The position numbers and the translations under genes are program-made. Source: Pseudomonadota bacterium (lineage in GTDB: Bacteria > Pseudomonadota > Gammaproteobacteria > Steroidobacterales > Steroidobacteraceae). Taken from it: a stretch of DNA of 64,000 nucleotides. The stretch covers positions 1 through 64,000 of the forward strand of contig JAKAXA010000017.1 of NCBI GenBank assembly GCA_021816775.1, in the 5' to 3' direction. Shown here one piece after another: positions 1 to 8,773 of the stretch. The stretch's first letter is position 1, and every line of letters starts with the position of its first letter. The notes beneath the pieces are model-generated. The model worked only from the letters and a program-made list of their open reading frames with translations, searched no databases and was not told where the DNA came from.

Positions 1-104
1 TAATGCTGTGTGCCGACCGATCGCTGGTAAGCCGTGTGCGGGAAATCCGCATGCACGGTTTGAACGGGGGCCTTGACCGCCCCGGTCGCTCTGCGGCCCT
101 ATAG
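1..104 (+). mobile_element. 3' end of a group II intron (domains V and VI)
   Basis: Bases 30-60 fold as a textbook domain V: AGCCGTG (30-36) pairs with CACGGTT (54-60), TGCGG (37-41) pairs with CCGCA (47-51), the loop is GAAAT and a two-base bulge (TG, 52-53) lies on the 3' side. The AGC at 30-32 is the catalytic triad position. Bases 68-99 can form a domain VI-like stem (GGGCC with GGCCC, inner GACC with GGTC), so the intron probably ends near 102-104. The reverse transcriptase/maturase ORF would lie left of the window and is not seen. The exact 3' splice site is inference. Confidence 0.8.
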
Positions 105-121
105 GTGGTCAAGGTCTACCA

Positions 122-1267
122 ATGAAACCCAAGCATCCAGCCGTGCGCAACGTGAGTGATTGCGCTGCAGTCGAATCGTGGCTCGTATCGGCCGGACGGG
201 ACCGGCGCCCCGGCTCGCCCCTCAATGTGCCGCTGTACCCGGCATCGAATTACCGCTTGGGCGCGAGCCGCTCCTATTCCCGCGACGACGCCACGCCGGG
301 CTGGGAGGCGCTCGAGGAGATCATCGGTGGCCTGGAAGGCGGTTCATCGCTCTCGTTCGCCTCGGGAATGGCCGGGATTGCGGCGATCTTCGATCGACTT
401 CGCACCGGCTCGGTCGTGGCCCTGCCGGATGATTGCTATCAGGGTGTCGTGCAACTGGCCAAGATGGGCCAGGAGCGCGGCCGGTGGACCGTGCATCGCA
501 TCGCGGTGACCGATACCGCGGGCTGGGTCCGGATGTGCGCTTCAGCGGACCTGATCTGGCTGGAATCGCCGTCGAACCCGCTGCTGACGGTGGCCGACCT
601 GGACAAGATCTGCGCCGCACCGCGCAAGCCTGGCGCGATTCTCGCCGTCGATAATACCTTCGCCACTCCGCTCAATCAGCGGCCGCTCGACCTCGGAGCG
701 GACGTCGCGGTGCAGTCGCTGACGAAATTCATCGGCGGGCACTCGGATCTGCTCGGCGGCGTGGTGACCGTGCGCGATGCGGATCTGCTGGCGGGGCTGC
801 GGCAGGCCCGCGAGCTCTCGGGTGCGACACCCGGCACGCTCGAGATGTTTCTCGCGGTCCGCGGGGTCAGGACGCTGGCGCTGCGGCTCGAGCGGGCGCA
901 GCGCAACGCGATGACACTGGCCGAGCGTCTTGCGCGTCATCCGAAGGTTGCCCTCACGCGCTATCCCGGGCTGGCGAGCCACCCGACCCATGAAGCCGCG
1001 CGACGTCAGCTCAAGGGATTCGGCACCATCATCTCGTTCGACGTGCGCGGTGATGCCCGCGCCGCCGACGCAGTATGCGCGGGGCTTGAGCTCATCCAGC
1101 ACGCGACCAGTCTGGGCGCGGTCGAGTCCACGATCGAGCGACGGGCCCGCAATGCGGGACAGGAGCACCTGCCGGCCACGCTGCTGCGGTTGAGCGTGGG
1201 TATCGAGGCGGTGGAGGATTTGTGGGCTGACCTGGATCGAGCGCTGCGCAATGTGCCGGATGCGTAG
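122..1267 (+). CDS. Cys/Met metabolism PLP-dependent enzyme (cystathionine gamma-synthase/lyase-like)
   Basis: A 381-residue fold-type I PLP enzyme of the trans-sulfuration family. The PLP-binding lysine is K202 in the motif SLTKFIGGHSD, preceded by the cofactor aspartate in AVDNTFATP; the N-terminal half has the SGMAGI loop that binds the PLP phosphate and the ESPSNP motif. Members eliminate or replace groups at the gamma carbon of homoserine or cysteine derivatives in the cytosol. Synthase, gamma-lyase and beta-lyase activities cannot be separated from sequence here. The N-terminal segment before the domain is short and atypical (LNVPLYPASNYRLG instead of the usual substrate loop). Start chosen at the ATG with AAGG 7 nt upstream. 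It lies directly downstream of the group II intron tail and no operon partner is visible. Confidence 0.85.
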   Translation: MKPKHPAVRNVSDCAAVESWLVSAGRDRRPGSPLNVPLYPASNYRLGASRSYSRDDATPGWEALEEIIGGLEGGSSLSFASGMAGIAAIFDRLRTGSVVALPDDCYQGVVQLAKMGQERGRWTVHRIAVTDTAGWVRMCASADLIWLESPSNPLLTVADLDKICAAPRKPGAILAVDNTFATPLNQRPLDLGADVAVQSLTKFIGGHSDLLGGVVTVRDADLLAGLRQARELSGATPGTLEMFLAVRGVRTLALRLERAQRNAMTLAERLARHPKVALTRYPGLASHPTHEAARRQLKGFGTIISFDVRGDARAADAVCAGLELIQHATSLGAVESTIERRARNAGQEHLPATLLRLSVGIEAVEDLWADLDRALRNVPDA

Positions 1268-1783
1268 TCATCGCCGGCGCAGCCCCGGTGTGCCGCACGC
1301 GGCCGTCCATTGAGTTGCGTCGCTGCCGATCCGCGCCGCTCCATACAGTCCTGACGGCAACGGCCCGGGAGAGGGCCCCCTCGGCCGCACGCCTGACCGA
1401 TGCTGAAGCTCTTCAATGCCGAGCGGGGCCGTTGACCAGGCCCATTTCAGCCGCGCACTGAGCGATTGCTGTCAGTGAATCGAGAGTCGCCGTGGGCTGA
1501 TCCTAATCGGGCTGGTACGGAGTAAGAATGCCGCGGCGGCCACCGCGCTGGAGTCATCCGGCACTGAGATACGCATCCTTGCGGATGGAGGAGACTCTGG
1601 CGTTGCAGGATGATCCGACTGCGGAGCGCCTTGATTTACTTTCCCGCCGACCGCATCAAGGTAAGGGTGTGCCCATATCGCGGCCGGCGCGACGTGCTGC
1701 AATGACCGCACCAGCGGTGTGCGCGGTCGCTGCGGTGCGCGTGGCCTGCGACATCCGTGGACCTGGGCCAAGCAGGAGAACGA
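1268..1783. other. intergenic region with an inverted repeat before hsp20
   Basis: About 515 bp without a convincing gene; the short reading frames here lack family signatures. The only structure noted is a perfect 7-bp inverted repeat, CCTTGAT at 1629-1635 and ATCAAGG at 1655-1661, about 125 bp before the hsp20 start. It could be a heat-shock operator or a leader hairpin; its role is unknown. Confidence 0.4.
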
Positions 1784-2197
1784 ATGAGCAGTGAACGGCA
1801 ATACGGCTGGATGTGGGTCGAGGCCTGCGAGGTCCTGGACAGGGCCGAACGGCTGCAGCGGCAGTTTCTGCGCTACCTCGGCCCAGGCACCGATGCGGCG
1901 GTCTGGGAACCCCCGGTGGACATCCAGGAGACCGCCGACGGCCTGGTCCTGCTGTTCGCGTTGCCCGGTGTCCTGCCGGAGGCGATCGAGGTCAGGCTCG
2001 AGTCCACGGCCCTCGTTGTCAGTGCCATGCGTCCGCTCAAGCTTGCGCACCCGAATGCGCTGATCCGCCGTCTTGAGATTCCACACGGCCGATTCCTGCG
2101 GCGTATTCCCCTGTCGGGCGTACCGCTTGCGGTTGCTGCAACCCGTTACGAGCAGGGCTGCCTCGAAGTGCGGCTCGCCCGGGCGACGGAGAAATGA
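1784..2197 (+). CDS. Hsp20/alpha-crystallin small heat-shock protein
   Basis: A 137-residue protein with one alpha-crystallin domain: PPVDIQETADGLVLLFALPGV opens the beta-sandwich, followed by the conserved amphipathic strands ending in a GCLEVRLA-type strand that replaces the usual G-x-L-x-I/V motif. Small Hsps are ATP-independent holdases that keep unfolding cytosolic proteins soluble. Start ATG 1784 is preferred over an in-frame upstream codon at 1757 because AGGAG (1774-1778) sits 5 nt before it. Its stop is 3 nt from the lon start, so both are almost certainly co-transcribed as a holdase plus protease stress module. The C-terminal I-x-I tail typical of oligomerising sHsps is not evident. 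Confidence 0.85.
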   Translation: MSSERQYGWMWVEACEVLDRAERLQRQFLRYLGPGTDAAVWEPPVDIQETADGLVLLFALPGVLPEAIEVRLESTALVVSAMRPLKLAHPNALIRRLEIPHGRFLRRIPLSGVPLAVAATRYEQGCLEVRLARATEK

Positions 2198-2200
2198 CCT

Positions 2201-4618
2201 ATGACGGATAAAGAGCACAACGCGCCCTCAACAGCGCGCAGCGAGCTGGCGCCGCTGCCGGCGGACGCGGTGCCCATCGTTGCCATGCGCAACGTGGTGC
2301 TGTTTCCCGGGGTCGTGCTGCCCGTCACGCTCGGCCGCGAGGAAAGCATCGCCGCCGCGCAGGAGGCCGTGCGCACGGGACGCAAGGTCGGACTGCTGCT
2401 ACAGCACGACCCCGCGGTGGAAAAGCCGACGCCGGCTGAGCTTTATCAGGTCGGTGTCCTCGCGACGGTCGTGCGTTACGTAACGGCTCCGGATGGCGCG
2501 CATCACCTGGTCTGTCAGGGTGAAAGCCGCTTTCGCCTGGTGCAGGTCGTACGCGAATCGCCGTATCTCGCCGCGCGCATCGAGGCGATCGCCGAGCCGA
2601 CCGCCGCGGGTCCGGAGATCGAGGCCCGCGTCGATTACCTCAAGCAGCGCGCCGCAGAGGCGCTGTCGCTGCTGCCCCAGGTACCGGCCGAGCTCTCGCG
2701 CGCCCTCGCCGCCATGGAATCGGGGGGGCAGCTCGCGGACCTCATCGTCAGCTTCATGGACGTCAAGCCGCAGGAGAAGCAGGAACTGCTCGAAACCTTC
2801 GATCTGAAGGAACGGCTCGACAAAGTCGTGAAGCTTCTCGCGCATCGCGTTGAGGTGCTGAAGATCACGCGGGACATCACCGAGCAGACTCAGGCGGCGC
2901 TCGGCGAGCGCCAGCGCGAGGCGGTGCTGCGCGAGCAGCTGCATCAGCTGCAGAGGGAGCTGGGCGAGGGCGAGGAGGGCCCGAGCGATGTCTCGGAGCT
3001 CGACAAGGCCATCACCGAGGCGCACATGCCGGCCGAGGTGGAGGAACAGGCGCGCAAGGAGCTCAAGCGGCTGCAGCGCATGAGCGAGGCGAGCCCGGAG
3101 CACGGCATGGTGCGCAATTATCTCGACTGGCTCGTGGCGCTGCCGTGGAGCAAGGCGGACGTTGAGGACATCGACATCGAGCGGGCGCGCACCGTGCTCG
3201 ATGAGGACCACTACGGGCTCGAGAAGGTCAAGCGCCGCATCCTCGAGTACCTCGCGGTACGCAAGCTCAACCCGCAGGGGCGCAGCCCGATTCTGTGCTT
3301 CGTCGGCCCGCCCGGTGTCGGCAAGACTTCCCTCGGCCAGAGCGTCGCACGGGCGCTGGGGCTGAAGTTCGTGCGCGCCAGCCTCGGCGGGGTGCACGAT
3401 GAGGCGGAGATCCGCGGCCACCGGCGCACCTACATCGGGGCGCTGCCCGGTAACATCATTCAGAGTCTGCGCAAGGCTGGAACGCGCAATCCGGTGTTCA
3501 TGCTCGATGAGATCGACAAACTTAGCGCGAGCTTTCAGGGCGATCCGGCCTCTGCGCTGCTCGAGGTGCTCGATCCGGAGCAGAACGCGACGTTCCGCGA
3601 CAACTACCTCGGCCTGCCCTTCGATCTCAGCCACGTGCTGTTCGTCGCGACCGCGAACGTGCTCGAGACGATCCCGGGGCCGCTGCGCGATCGCATGGAG
3701 ATCATTCAGCTCACCGGCTACACGGACGAGGAGAAACTCGAGATCGCCAAGCGCTACCTCGTGCAGCGCCAGCTCAAGGCCAACGGTCTCGAGGGGGCCT
3801 CGGTGGGCATCTCCGACGCTGCGCTGACGCGGGTCATCCGCGAGTACACGCGCGAGTCCGGCTGCCGCAATCTCGAGCGGGAGATCGGCGCGCTGCTGCG
3901 ACGCGCGGCGATGCGTATTGCGGAAGGGAAGGTTACGAGCGTGCGCTTCGAGGCCGACGATGTCGCCGAAGTGCTGGGCCCGTACCGGTTCGAGAGCGAG
4001 GTCGCGCAGCGTACCTCGATCCCCGGGGTGGCGACCGGGCTCGCCTGGACGCCCGTCGGCGGCGATATTCTTTTCGTCGAGTCGGCGCGGATGCCGGGAA
4101 GCGGCAAGCTGATCCTGACGGGTCAGCTCGGCGATGTCATGAAGGAGTCGGCGCAGGCCGCTCTCAGTCTGGTCAAAGCTCAGGCTGCCGAGCTCGGCAT
4201 CGACCCGAAGCTTTTCGATCAAAGCGATATCCACGTGCATGTCCCCGCCGGCGCGATTCCGAAGGACGGGCCGAGCGCCGGTGTGGCGATGTTCGTCTCG
4301 CTGGTTTCGCTCCTGAGGCGCCGCCCGGTGCGGCCGGACGTCGCCATGACGGGCGAGATCAGCCTGCGCGGCCTGGTGCTGCCGGTGGGGGGAATCAAAG
4401 AAAAGACGATTGCCGCGGCGCGCGCGGGCATCCGCAAGGTCATTCTGCCGGCGCGCAATCGGCGTGATCTCGAGGACATCCCGCAAAGCGCACGCTCGAT
4501 GCTCGAATTCATCTGGGTGGAAAACGTTTCCGAGGCGCTCGACGCGGCGCTCGCCGCCGCGCAGGAGCACAAGTCTCCAGGTCGCAGGAGCGCGGAAAAC
4601 GAGAAATCGGTGGCCTGA
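2201..4618 (+). CDS. lon: ATP-dependent protease La (Lon)
   Basis: An 805-residue LonA-type protease, full length for the family. Domain order: N-terminal substrate-recognition LAN domain (about 25-220), coiled-coil region (about 220-300), AAA+ module with Walker A GPPGVGKT (369-376) and Walker B D436-E437, then the proteolytic domain with the Ser-Lys dyad S692 (motif PKDGPSAG) and K735 (KEK), 43 residues apart as in E. coli Lon. It degrades misfolded and regulatory proteins in the cytosol. The ATG lies 3 nt after the hsp20 stop, indicating translational coupling. A housekeeping lon may exist elsewhere; the sHsp partnership suggests a stress-linked copy, which is inference. A short hairpin (CGCCTG-CGCT-CAGGCG, 4628-4643) follows the stop. 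Confidence 0.96.
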   Translation: MTDKEHNAPSTARSELAPLPADAVPIVAMRNVVLFPGVVLPVTLGREESIAAAQEAVRTGRKVGLLLQHDPAVEKPTPAELYQVGVLATVVRYVTAPDGAHHLVCQGESRFRLVQVVRESPYLAARIEAIAEPTAAGPEIEARVDYLKQRAAEALSLLPQVPAELSRALAAMESGGQLADLIVSFMDVKPQEKQELLETFDLKERLDKVVKLLAHRVEVLKITRDITEQTQAALGERQREAVLREQLHQLQRELGEGEEGPSDVSELDKAITEAHMPAEVEEQARKELKRLQRMSEASPEHGMVRNYLDWLVALPWSKADVEDIDIERARTVLDEDHYGLEKVKRRILEYLAVRKLNPQGRSPILCFVGPPGVGKTSLGQSVARALGLKFVRASLGGVHDEAEIRGHRRTYIGALPGNIIQSLRKAGTRNPVFMLDEIDKLSASFQGDPASALLEVLDPEQNATFRDNYLGLPFDLSHVLFVATANVLETIPGPLRDRMEIIQLTGYTDEEKLEIAKRYLVQRQLKANGLEGASVGISDAALTRVIREYTRESGCRNLEREIGALLRRAAMRIAEGKVTSVRFEADDVAEVLGPYRFESEVAQRTSIPGVATGLAWTPVGGDILFVESARMPGSGKLILTGQLGDVMKESAQAALSLVKAQAAELGIDPKLFDQSDIHVHVPAGAIPKDGPSAGVAMFVSLVSLLRRRPVRPDVAMTGEISLRGLVLPVGGIKEKTIAAARAGIRKVILPARNRRDLEDIPQSARSMLEFIWVENVSEALDAALAAAQEHKSPGRRSAENEKSVA

Positions 4619-4627
4619 CGGACGGGT

Positions 4628-4643
4628 CGCCTGCGCTCAGGCG
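4628..4643 (+). terminator. possible weak terminator hairpin after lon
   Basis: CGCCTG and CAGGCG form a perfect 6-bp stem with a CGCT loop 10 nt after the lon stop codon. There is no U-tract, so this may be only an mRNA 3'-end stabiliser. Confidence 0.3.
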
Positions 4644-4696
4644 CTTGCCGGTCCGGCCGGCCGCGCCGGTGTACGCAAATATTGTCCGTTGGGCTC

Positions 4697-4755
4697 TTGC
4701 ATCCGCCGCGGGACGAGCCTATAACTACGTCATGCGTAGTACGCAACACGTAGTA
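4697..4755 (+). promoter_or_regulatory. padR promoter and autoregulatory operator
   Basis: TTGCAT (-35, 4697-4702), a 17-bp spacer and TATAAC (-10, 4720-4725) predict transcription from about 4732, which is the A of the padR ATG. A perfect 6-bp inverted repeat, ACTACG (4724-4729) and CGTAGT (4735-4740) with 5 nt between, overlaps the -10 edge and the start codon; a further CGTAGT half-site is at 4749-4754. PadR proteins usually repress their own promoter by binding such dyads, so this is the likely operator (inference). Confidence 0.7.
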
Positions 4756-5073
4756 GACAGCCGCAAAGAGGCTGATCTCGGGCATTACTCGGACCCGCCG
4801 CTGCTCGTGCTGGCGAGCCTCGCAGGCGGCCCGAAGCACGGCCACGCCATGATCGAGGACATCGCGGGGCTGTGCGGAACAAGGCTGGGGCCGGGCACGC
4901 TCTACGGCGCCATCACGCGCCTCGAGGCCCAGGGTCTGATCGAAGCGCTTGCACCCCAGGAGCGCCGCCGGCCGTATCGCATCACCGCCGCTGGCGGGCG
5001 CGTGCTGCGCGCGCAGCTCGCGACACTGCGGCAATTCGTCAGCGCCGGGACGAAGAGGCTCAAGTTCGTATGA
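4732..5073 (+). CDS. PadR-family transcriptional regulator
   Basis: A 113-residue winged-helix regulator of the short PadR type. The diagnostic block LLVLASLAGGPKHGHAM begins about residue 25, followed by the recognition helix and the G-x-LY-x-A-x-x-RLE-x-x-GLI segment (GPGTLYGAITRLEAQGLI) and the wing with ERRRPYRITAAG. PadR repressors commonly respond to small hydrophobic ligands. The ATG at 4732 coincides with the predicted transcription start, so the mRNA is probably leaderless; no Shine-Dalgarno sequence is present. The stop overlaps the next gene as ATGA (5070-5073), so regulator and membrane protein form a two-gene operon, a common PadR arrangement. Confidence 0.88.
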   Translation: MRSTQHVVDSRKEADLGHYSDPPLLVLASLAGGPKHGHAMIEDIAGLCGTRLGPGTLYGAITRLEAQGLIEALAPQERRRPYRITAAGGRVLRAQLATLRQFVSAGTKRLKFV

Positions 5074-5561
5074 ACCGCACGCTCGCCCGCTGGCTGCTGC
5101 GCGCGTACCCGCCCGCCTGGCGGGCGCGCTACGGGGAGGAATTCCAGGATCTCCTTCACGCCGGGCGGAGCGGTCCGGCCACAGTGCTCGATGTTCTGCG
5201 TTCGGCCGTGCGCGAGCGCTGCTCGCCACAACTGCAGGCAGGTGTCGTCATGAACGATTCGCCGGGTTCGGTCTTGTCTCTCTCGAAGCGGCCGAGTGCC
5301 TTTGTGCCGATGGCACTGTCGATCGCGGCCTTCGCCGTGGTCCTCATCGACGTCGGCCGCTTTGGCATCCCGCCGCTCCACGCCGACGAGGGCGCCGCGG
5401 CGCACCTGTGGCAGTTGCTCATGGCCTGCCAGGTGCCCGTGATCGCCGGGTTCGCATTCAAATGGCTGCGCAGAGCGCCGCGGCTGGCGCTTGGCGTCCT
5501 CGCCATCCAGGCCATTTTGATTCTCGCGGCGATGGCGCCGGTCTACCTCCTCGGGCTATGA
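5070..5561 (+). CDS. membrane protein with permease-prefix-like N-terminus, PadR partner
   Basis: A 163-residue protein. Residues 1-60 are soluble and contain LLRAYPPAWRARYGEEFQDLL, which resembles the permease-prefix segment often encoded next to short PadR regulators. Three hydrophobic segments follow (about 75-98, 110-128 and 138-160), so it is an integral inner-membrane protein. Function is unknown; in related operons the partner is a membrane stress or export component controlled by PadR. It starts at ATG 5070, overlapping the padR stop by 4 nt, and has no other likely start in frame with a ribosome site. The assignment to the prefix family is by resemblance only. Confidence 0.7.
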   Translation: MNRTLARWLLRAYPPAWRARYGEEFQDLLHAGRSGPATVLDVLRSAVRERCSPQLQAGVVMNDSPGSVLSLSKRPSAFVPMALSIAAFAVVLIDVGRFGIPPLHADEGAAAHLWQLLMACQVPVIAGFAFKWLRRAPRLALGVLAIQAILILAAMAPVYLLGL

Positions 5562-5879
5562 GTGTTCGCCGAAGGGTCTCGTGGGCGCGGGCCGACGCTG
5601 GTTCTCCCGGCAACTGACTGACAGCCGACACGCGTCAGGCCGTGATGGAAAGGTTCCGTGGGCGCTCTCTATACGCACCATGGAGCCCGCACTGGCCGCA
5701 GCGGTCCCAGGAACCCGTCACGCACTACAGAGTGTGGCCGCGTGGACGGATGGGTTCAGGCCTCCGATGCCAACGGGCGCCGACTCCCGTCGCGATCGCC
5801 TCCCGCACAACCGTAGGCGCGCCTGAGCCCGCCTCGCTGACATCCTGAAGGCAGAACCCGCGGCGGACGTGAGGAAATC
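5562..5879. other. intergenic region, nothing recognisable
   Basis: About 318 bp between the PadR partner and the DUF1801 gene. I see no RNA gene, repeat or strong promoter; a GAGGAAA ribosome site just before 5880 serves the next gene. Confidence 0.4.
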
Positions 5880-6365
5880 ATGAAACCGGCGAACGAGACG
5901 ACACGCAAGTGCCGCTCGAGCGGCAAGGCCCATGGGGAGCCGCGAGGCTTCACGGCGCAGGAGAGGGCGGCGATGCGTGAGCGTCTTCAGGAGCTGAAGG
6001 GCAGTGCGCGCCGCGGGGCGCCCGCCGAGAAAACGGCGGGCGAAGGCGCCGTGCTTGCGAAGCTGGCCGAACTGCCGCCATCGGACCAGGCCATCGCCGA
6101 GCGTATTCATGCGCTCATCAAAGCCAATGCGCCAACCCTCACGCCGAGAACCTGGTACGGAATGCCCGCGTACGCCAAGGACGGCAATGTCGTGTGCTTC
6201 TTTCAGAGCGCTCAGAAATTCAAGACCCGATATGCGACGCTCGGCTTCAGCGACAAGGCGAACCTCGACGACGGCCGCATGTGGCCGACCGCCTTCGCCG
6301 TGCGGGAGCTGACTGCCGCCGAAGAGGCTCGAATCGTCGCGCTCGTGAAGCGGGCGGTGAGTTGA
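5880..6365 (+). CDS. DUF1801 domain protein (YdhG-like)
   Basis: A 161-residue protein. The C-terminal 110 residues match the DUF1801 fold: the block [19 protein letters not shown], then [11 protein letters not shown] and a helical end. Members include iron-chaperone-like and poorly characterised cytosolic proteins, and no catalytic role is established. The first 50 residues are charged and low in complexity. A good ribosome site (GAGGAAA) precedes the ATG. It is monocistronic, convergent with the outer-membrane protein gene that follows. Confidence 0.8.
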   Translation: MKPANETTRKCRSSGKAHGEPRGFTAQERAAMRERLQELKGSARRGAPAEKTAGEGAVLAKLAELPPSDQAIAERIHALIKANAPTLTPRTWYGMPAYAKDGNVVCFFQSAQKFKTRYATLGFSDKANLDDGRMWPTAFAVRELTAAEEARIVALVKRAVS

Positions 6366-6527
6366 GGGAGCGACGGCGGCGAGCGAATCGCACGAGGGTG
6401 ACGGAGCGCGCGGTCGGCCGAGCTGTGCCGGCCGCAGCAGGCGCTGCGCGAAAGCGGGATTCCGTGCCCCGGTACGATCAGCAGCCGGCGCCGATCGTCA
6501 CGGACGTCCCGCCGCCGCGCAGCGCCG

Positions 6528-6542
6528 GATCACCTCGTGATC
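6528..6542. terminator. possible bidirectional hairpin between convergent genes
   Basis: GATCAC and GTGATC form a 6-bp stem with a CTC loop between the DUF1801 gene and the convergent outer-membrane gene. No T-tract on either side, so the call is weak. Confidence 0.25.
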
Positions 6543-6561
6543 GGTGCGCCCGCGCAGGGGC

Positions 6562-7116
6562 TCAGAACTGATAATTGACACCCACGGAAAAGAGATTCGA
6601 ACTGTACGAATGGCCCGCATCGGTTCCGCTCGGCAGATAGGTCCATTCGAAGTTCAGCCCCAGGGCATGCTCCAGAGCGAGATCGCCGCCGATGCCCGCC
6701 GACAGGCCGGTATTCGTCGTGTCGCCATCGCGAAAATCGCGGTGAACGTTGACCGATGCGATGCCGGCGACGCCGTACAGGGAGAAGCTCGGCCCCAACG
6801 CGAGCGAGCCTTTGGCGTAGGCGCCACCGTACGTCCCGACGCTCACCGAGCTGCCGTTGCTCTGATCACTCGTGAGGCCCGTCCCCAAACGCCCTTCGAT
6901 GGCGAAGTAGGAGGAGAGCGGAAGACCGGCGCGCACGAAAAGAATACTCGGGGACAGGGTGGGTAGACCGCCCTCATCGTACTGCAGCAGGCCGATGCTC
7001 GCGCCGACGTACGGGTTGGTGGTGTGGAATCCGCCGGCGAGCGGCATATCCGCCAACGCCGGAGTCGCCACGACGCAGCTCGTCAACAGCGCGAACATCA
7101 TGGTACGGGACTTCAT
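6562..7116 (-). CDS. outer-membrane beta-barrel protein
   Basis: A 184-residue protein with a signal peptide (MKSRTMMFALLTSCVVATPALA, split at ALA-D around residue 21) followed by alternating amphipathic strands rich in Gly, Tyr and Ser and ending in F (VNYQF), the outer-membrane insertion signature. This looks like an 8-strand OmpA/OmpX/OmpW-size barrel of the beta-barrel domain class (PF13505 type). Start chosen at 7116 because GGAGG lies 9 nt upstream; the longer reading frame adds 46 residues without a signal peptide. Function is unknown. A GATAAT hexamer at 7155-7150 could be its -10 element. Confidence 0.82.
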   Translation of the reverse strand: MKSRTMMFALLTSCVVATPALADMPLAGGFHTTNPYVGASIGLLQYDEGGLPTLSPSILFVRAGLPLSSYFAIEGRLGTGLTSDQSNGSSVSVGTYGGAYAKGSLALGPSFSLYGVAGIASVNVHRDFRDGDTTNTGLSAGIGGDLALEHALGLNFEWTYLPSGTDAGHSYSSNLFSVGVNYQF

Positions 7117-7439
7117 GTGCCAGATCCTCCGTTGGGTCAGATCGCGACGATTATCGTGAGCGGAGCTGAATTTCCGCTGAATACGCAACGCGCCGCTGCT
7201 TCTGGCGGTGCACCGGATGACACGAAGGCCCGATTCCGCGCAACAGCGCAACACTCGCCTCGACGCCGCGACTGTCGCGCAACGCCGACTGGCTGGCTGT
7301 CACGCGGCGCATGGCCTTGCATCGTGGGTTCATGCCTGCGGGCAGCGCGGCGGCGAGCGCCGCGATTTCAGGCGCGATCGCACGACCACCATGACGCGCC
7401 GGCGGAGCGCCGGCCGGTGGGCAGCTTCCCGGCGAGTGC
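7117..7439. other. upstream region of the outer-membrane protein
   Basis: About 323 bp between two genes on the minus strand. Apart from a possible -10 (GATAAT, 7155-7150) I see no feature. Confidence 0.35.
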
Positions 7440-8234
7440 TCAGGCGATCGCGCGCACAACGCCGCCGTCGACACGCAGAGCCGCGCCGGTCGTGGCGGAC
7501 GCCTGCGCGCTGCACGTATACGCGATGAGTGCGGCGACTTCCTCGGTCGAGGCGAACCGCTGGATGATGGAGGATGGACGCGCCGTCGCGAAGAACTCGC
7601 GCTCGACCGTCGCCGGGTCCTTGCTGGATGATCGCGCCAGTTCCTCGACGAACCGGCTGACGCCTTCGGAGGCAGTCGGCCCGGGCAGGACCGTGTTCAC
7701 CGTGACGTGCGTGCCTGCGAGTGTTTCGGCGAGCCCCCGGGCCACGGCGATCTGCGCCGTCTTCGTGACGCCGTAGTGGATCATTTCCGGCGGGATCTGC
7801 AGGCCCGATTCGCTCGACACGAACACGATGCGTCCCCAGTTGCGTGCACGCATCCCGTTGACGTAATGCCGCGCGAGGCGCACGCCGCTCAGCACGTTGG
7901 CCTCGAAAAAGCGCAACCACTGCGCATCGGTGATCTCGCCGAACGGCATCGGCTCGAAGATCCCCATGTTGTTCACCAGCACGTCAACGTCGGGAAACGC
8001 CTCGATCACGTGATGGCAGCCGCCGGCGGTGCCGACGTCGGCGGCGACGCCGTGCACCGAGCAGCCCGGGACGGCCGCTTTCAACCGCTCGACCGCCGCC
8101 TCGACTCGCGCTGTTGTCCGACCGTTGACGATGACGCGCGCACCCTCGCGCGCAAGCGTTTCCGCGGTGGCGAGTCCGATGCCGGCGGTCGAGCCGGTCA
8201 CCAGCGCAAGTTTCGAGTGCAGTCCGAGATCCAT
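7440..8234 (-). CDS. short-chain dehydrogenase/reductase (SDR)
   Basis: A 264-residue classical SDR. The Rossmann cofactor motif TGSTAGIG is near residue 14, NNMG follows the fourth strand, the catalytic Ser is in VSSESG and the catalytic YxxxK is YGVTK. The basic residue in NGRTTAR after strand 2 suggests NADP(H) preference. Substrate cannot be predicted; the closest general type is 3-oxoacyl-ACP-reductase-like SDRs. Start at ATG 8234 has GGAGG 7 nt upstream; the longer frame start lacks one. It is monocistronic and divergent from the B12 riboswitch operon. Confidence 0.88.
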   Translation of the reverse strand: MDLGLHSKLALVTGSTAGIGLATAETLAREGARVIVNGRTTARVEAAVERLKAAVPGCSVHGVAADVGTAGGCHHVIEAFPDVDVLVNNMGIFEPMPFGEITDAQWLRFFEANVLSGVRLARHYVNGMRARNWGRIVFVSSESGLQIPPEMIHYGVTKTAQIAVARGLAETLAGTHVTVNTVLPGPTASEGVSRFVEELARSSSKDPATVEREFFATARPSSIIQRFASTEEVAALIAYTCSAQASATTGAALRVDGGVVRAIA

Positions 8235-8322
8235 GCGTGCCTCCGGCGGCGAGTGCGTCGCAAATACCCTAACGACGCGTGGCCGGGGCCGCAATCTGCC
8301 ATTCGGCGTACCGGCGGGTCTG

Positions 8323-8351
8323 TTGCGTGCTGGGCGGGGTCCGCGTAGACT
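8323..8351 (+). promoter_or_regulatory. promoter of the riboswitch-controlled cob operon
   Basis: TTGCGT (8323-8328) and TAGACT (8346-8351) are separated by exactly 17 bp and would start RNA near 8358, a few bases before the first conserved part of the cobalamin riboswitch. Confidence 0.6.
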
Positions 8352-8360
8352 TTGCCGCGT

Positions 8361-8553
8361 CTCAGGTGTCCCAGAGCGTCAGACGCCCTGGGGTGAAACG
8401 GGAAGCCGGTGCGCGTTCAAGAATCGAATGCCATTCCGGCGCTGCCCACGCAACGGTAAGCGAGAACCAGACCGCTGTAGGCCACTGTGCCGCGTGCACG
8501 GGAAGGTGCGGTCCGCAGGATCAGATCCACTCGCGAGCCCGGAGACCGGCCGA
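8361..8553 (+). ncRNA. cobalamin (B12) riboswitch
   Basis: Conserved elements appear in canonical order: AGGTGTC near 8364, GGTGAAACGGGAAGCCGGTG (8392-8411), the GCCCACGCAACGG region near 8443, GCCACTG (8481-8487), GGGAAGG (8500-8506) and the B12 box GAGCCCGGAGACCGGCC (8535-8551). It should repress the downstream genes when adenosylcobalamin is plentiful. It controls the membrane protein, cobB, the BtuF-like protein and cobQ. Confidence 0.93.
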
Positions 8554-8773
8554 GACACACTGGGCGGCTCGCGTTGGGCGGAGCCAGACCGTTCGCGATA
8601 TCTTGACTGTCGCGACTCTCTGCTCCCATCCGGTCCGAACCGCTCCGCATCGACCGCAACGCGCGTGGAGCGCGTGCAGGAGTGGACAGATGAACATCTC
8701 AAGTTCAGGCCGCGGCCGCCTTATTGCAAAGCACCACCGCGAAAGTACCCGATTGCACTCTCGAGACCCCGTG

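Noticed and set aside
1630-1678. Possible sigma-32 promoter (CTTGATT and CCCATAT)
   Set aside because: The two boxes are 35 bp apart, far beyond the usual 11-16 bp spacing.
1528-1794. 88-aa ORF before hsp20
   Set aside because: No ribosome site, Arg-rich composition, no family motif, overlaps the hsp20 start in another frame.
2399-4570. Long minus-strand ORF opposite lon (723 aa)
   Set aside because: High-GC shadow frame; it has no domain motifs, whereas the plus strand is a perfect Lon.
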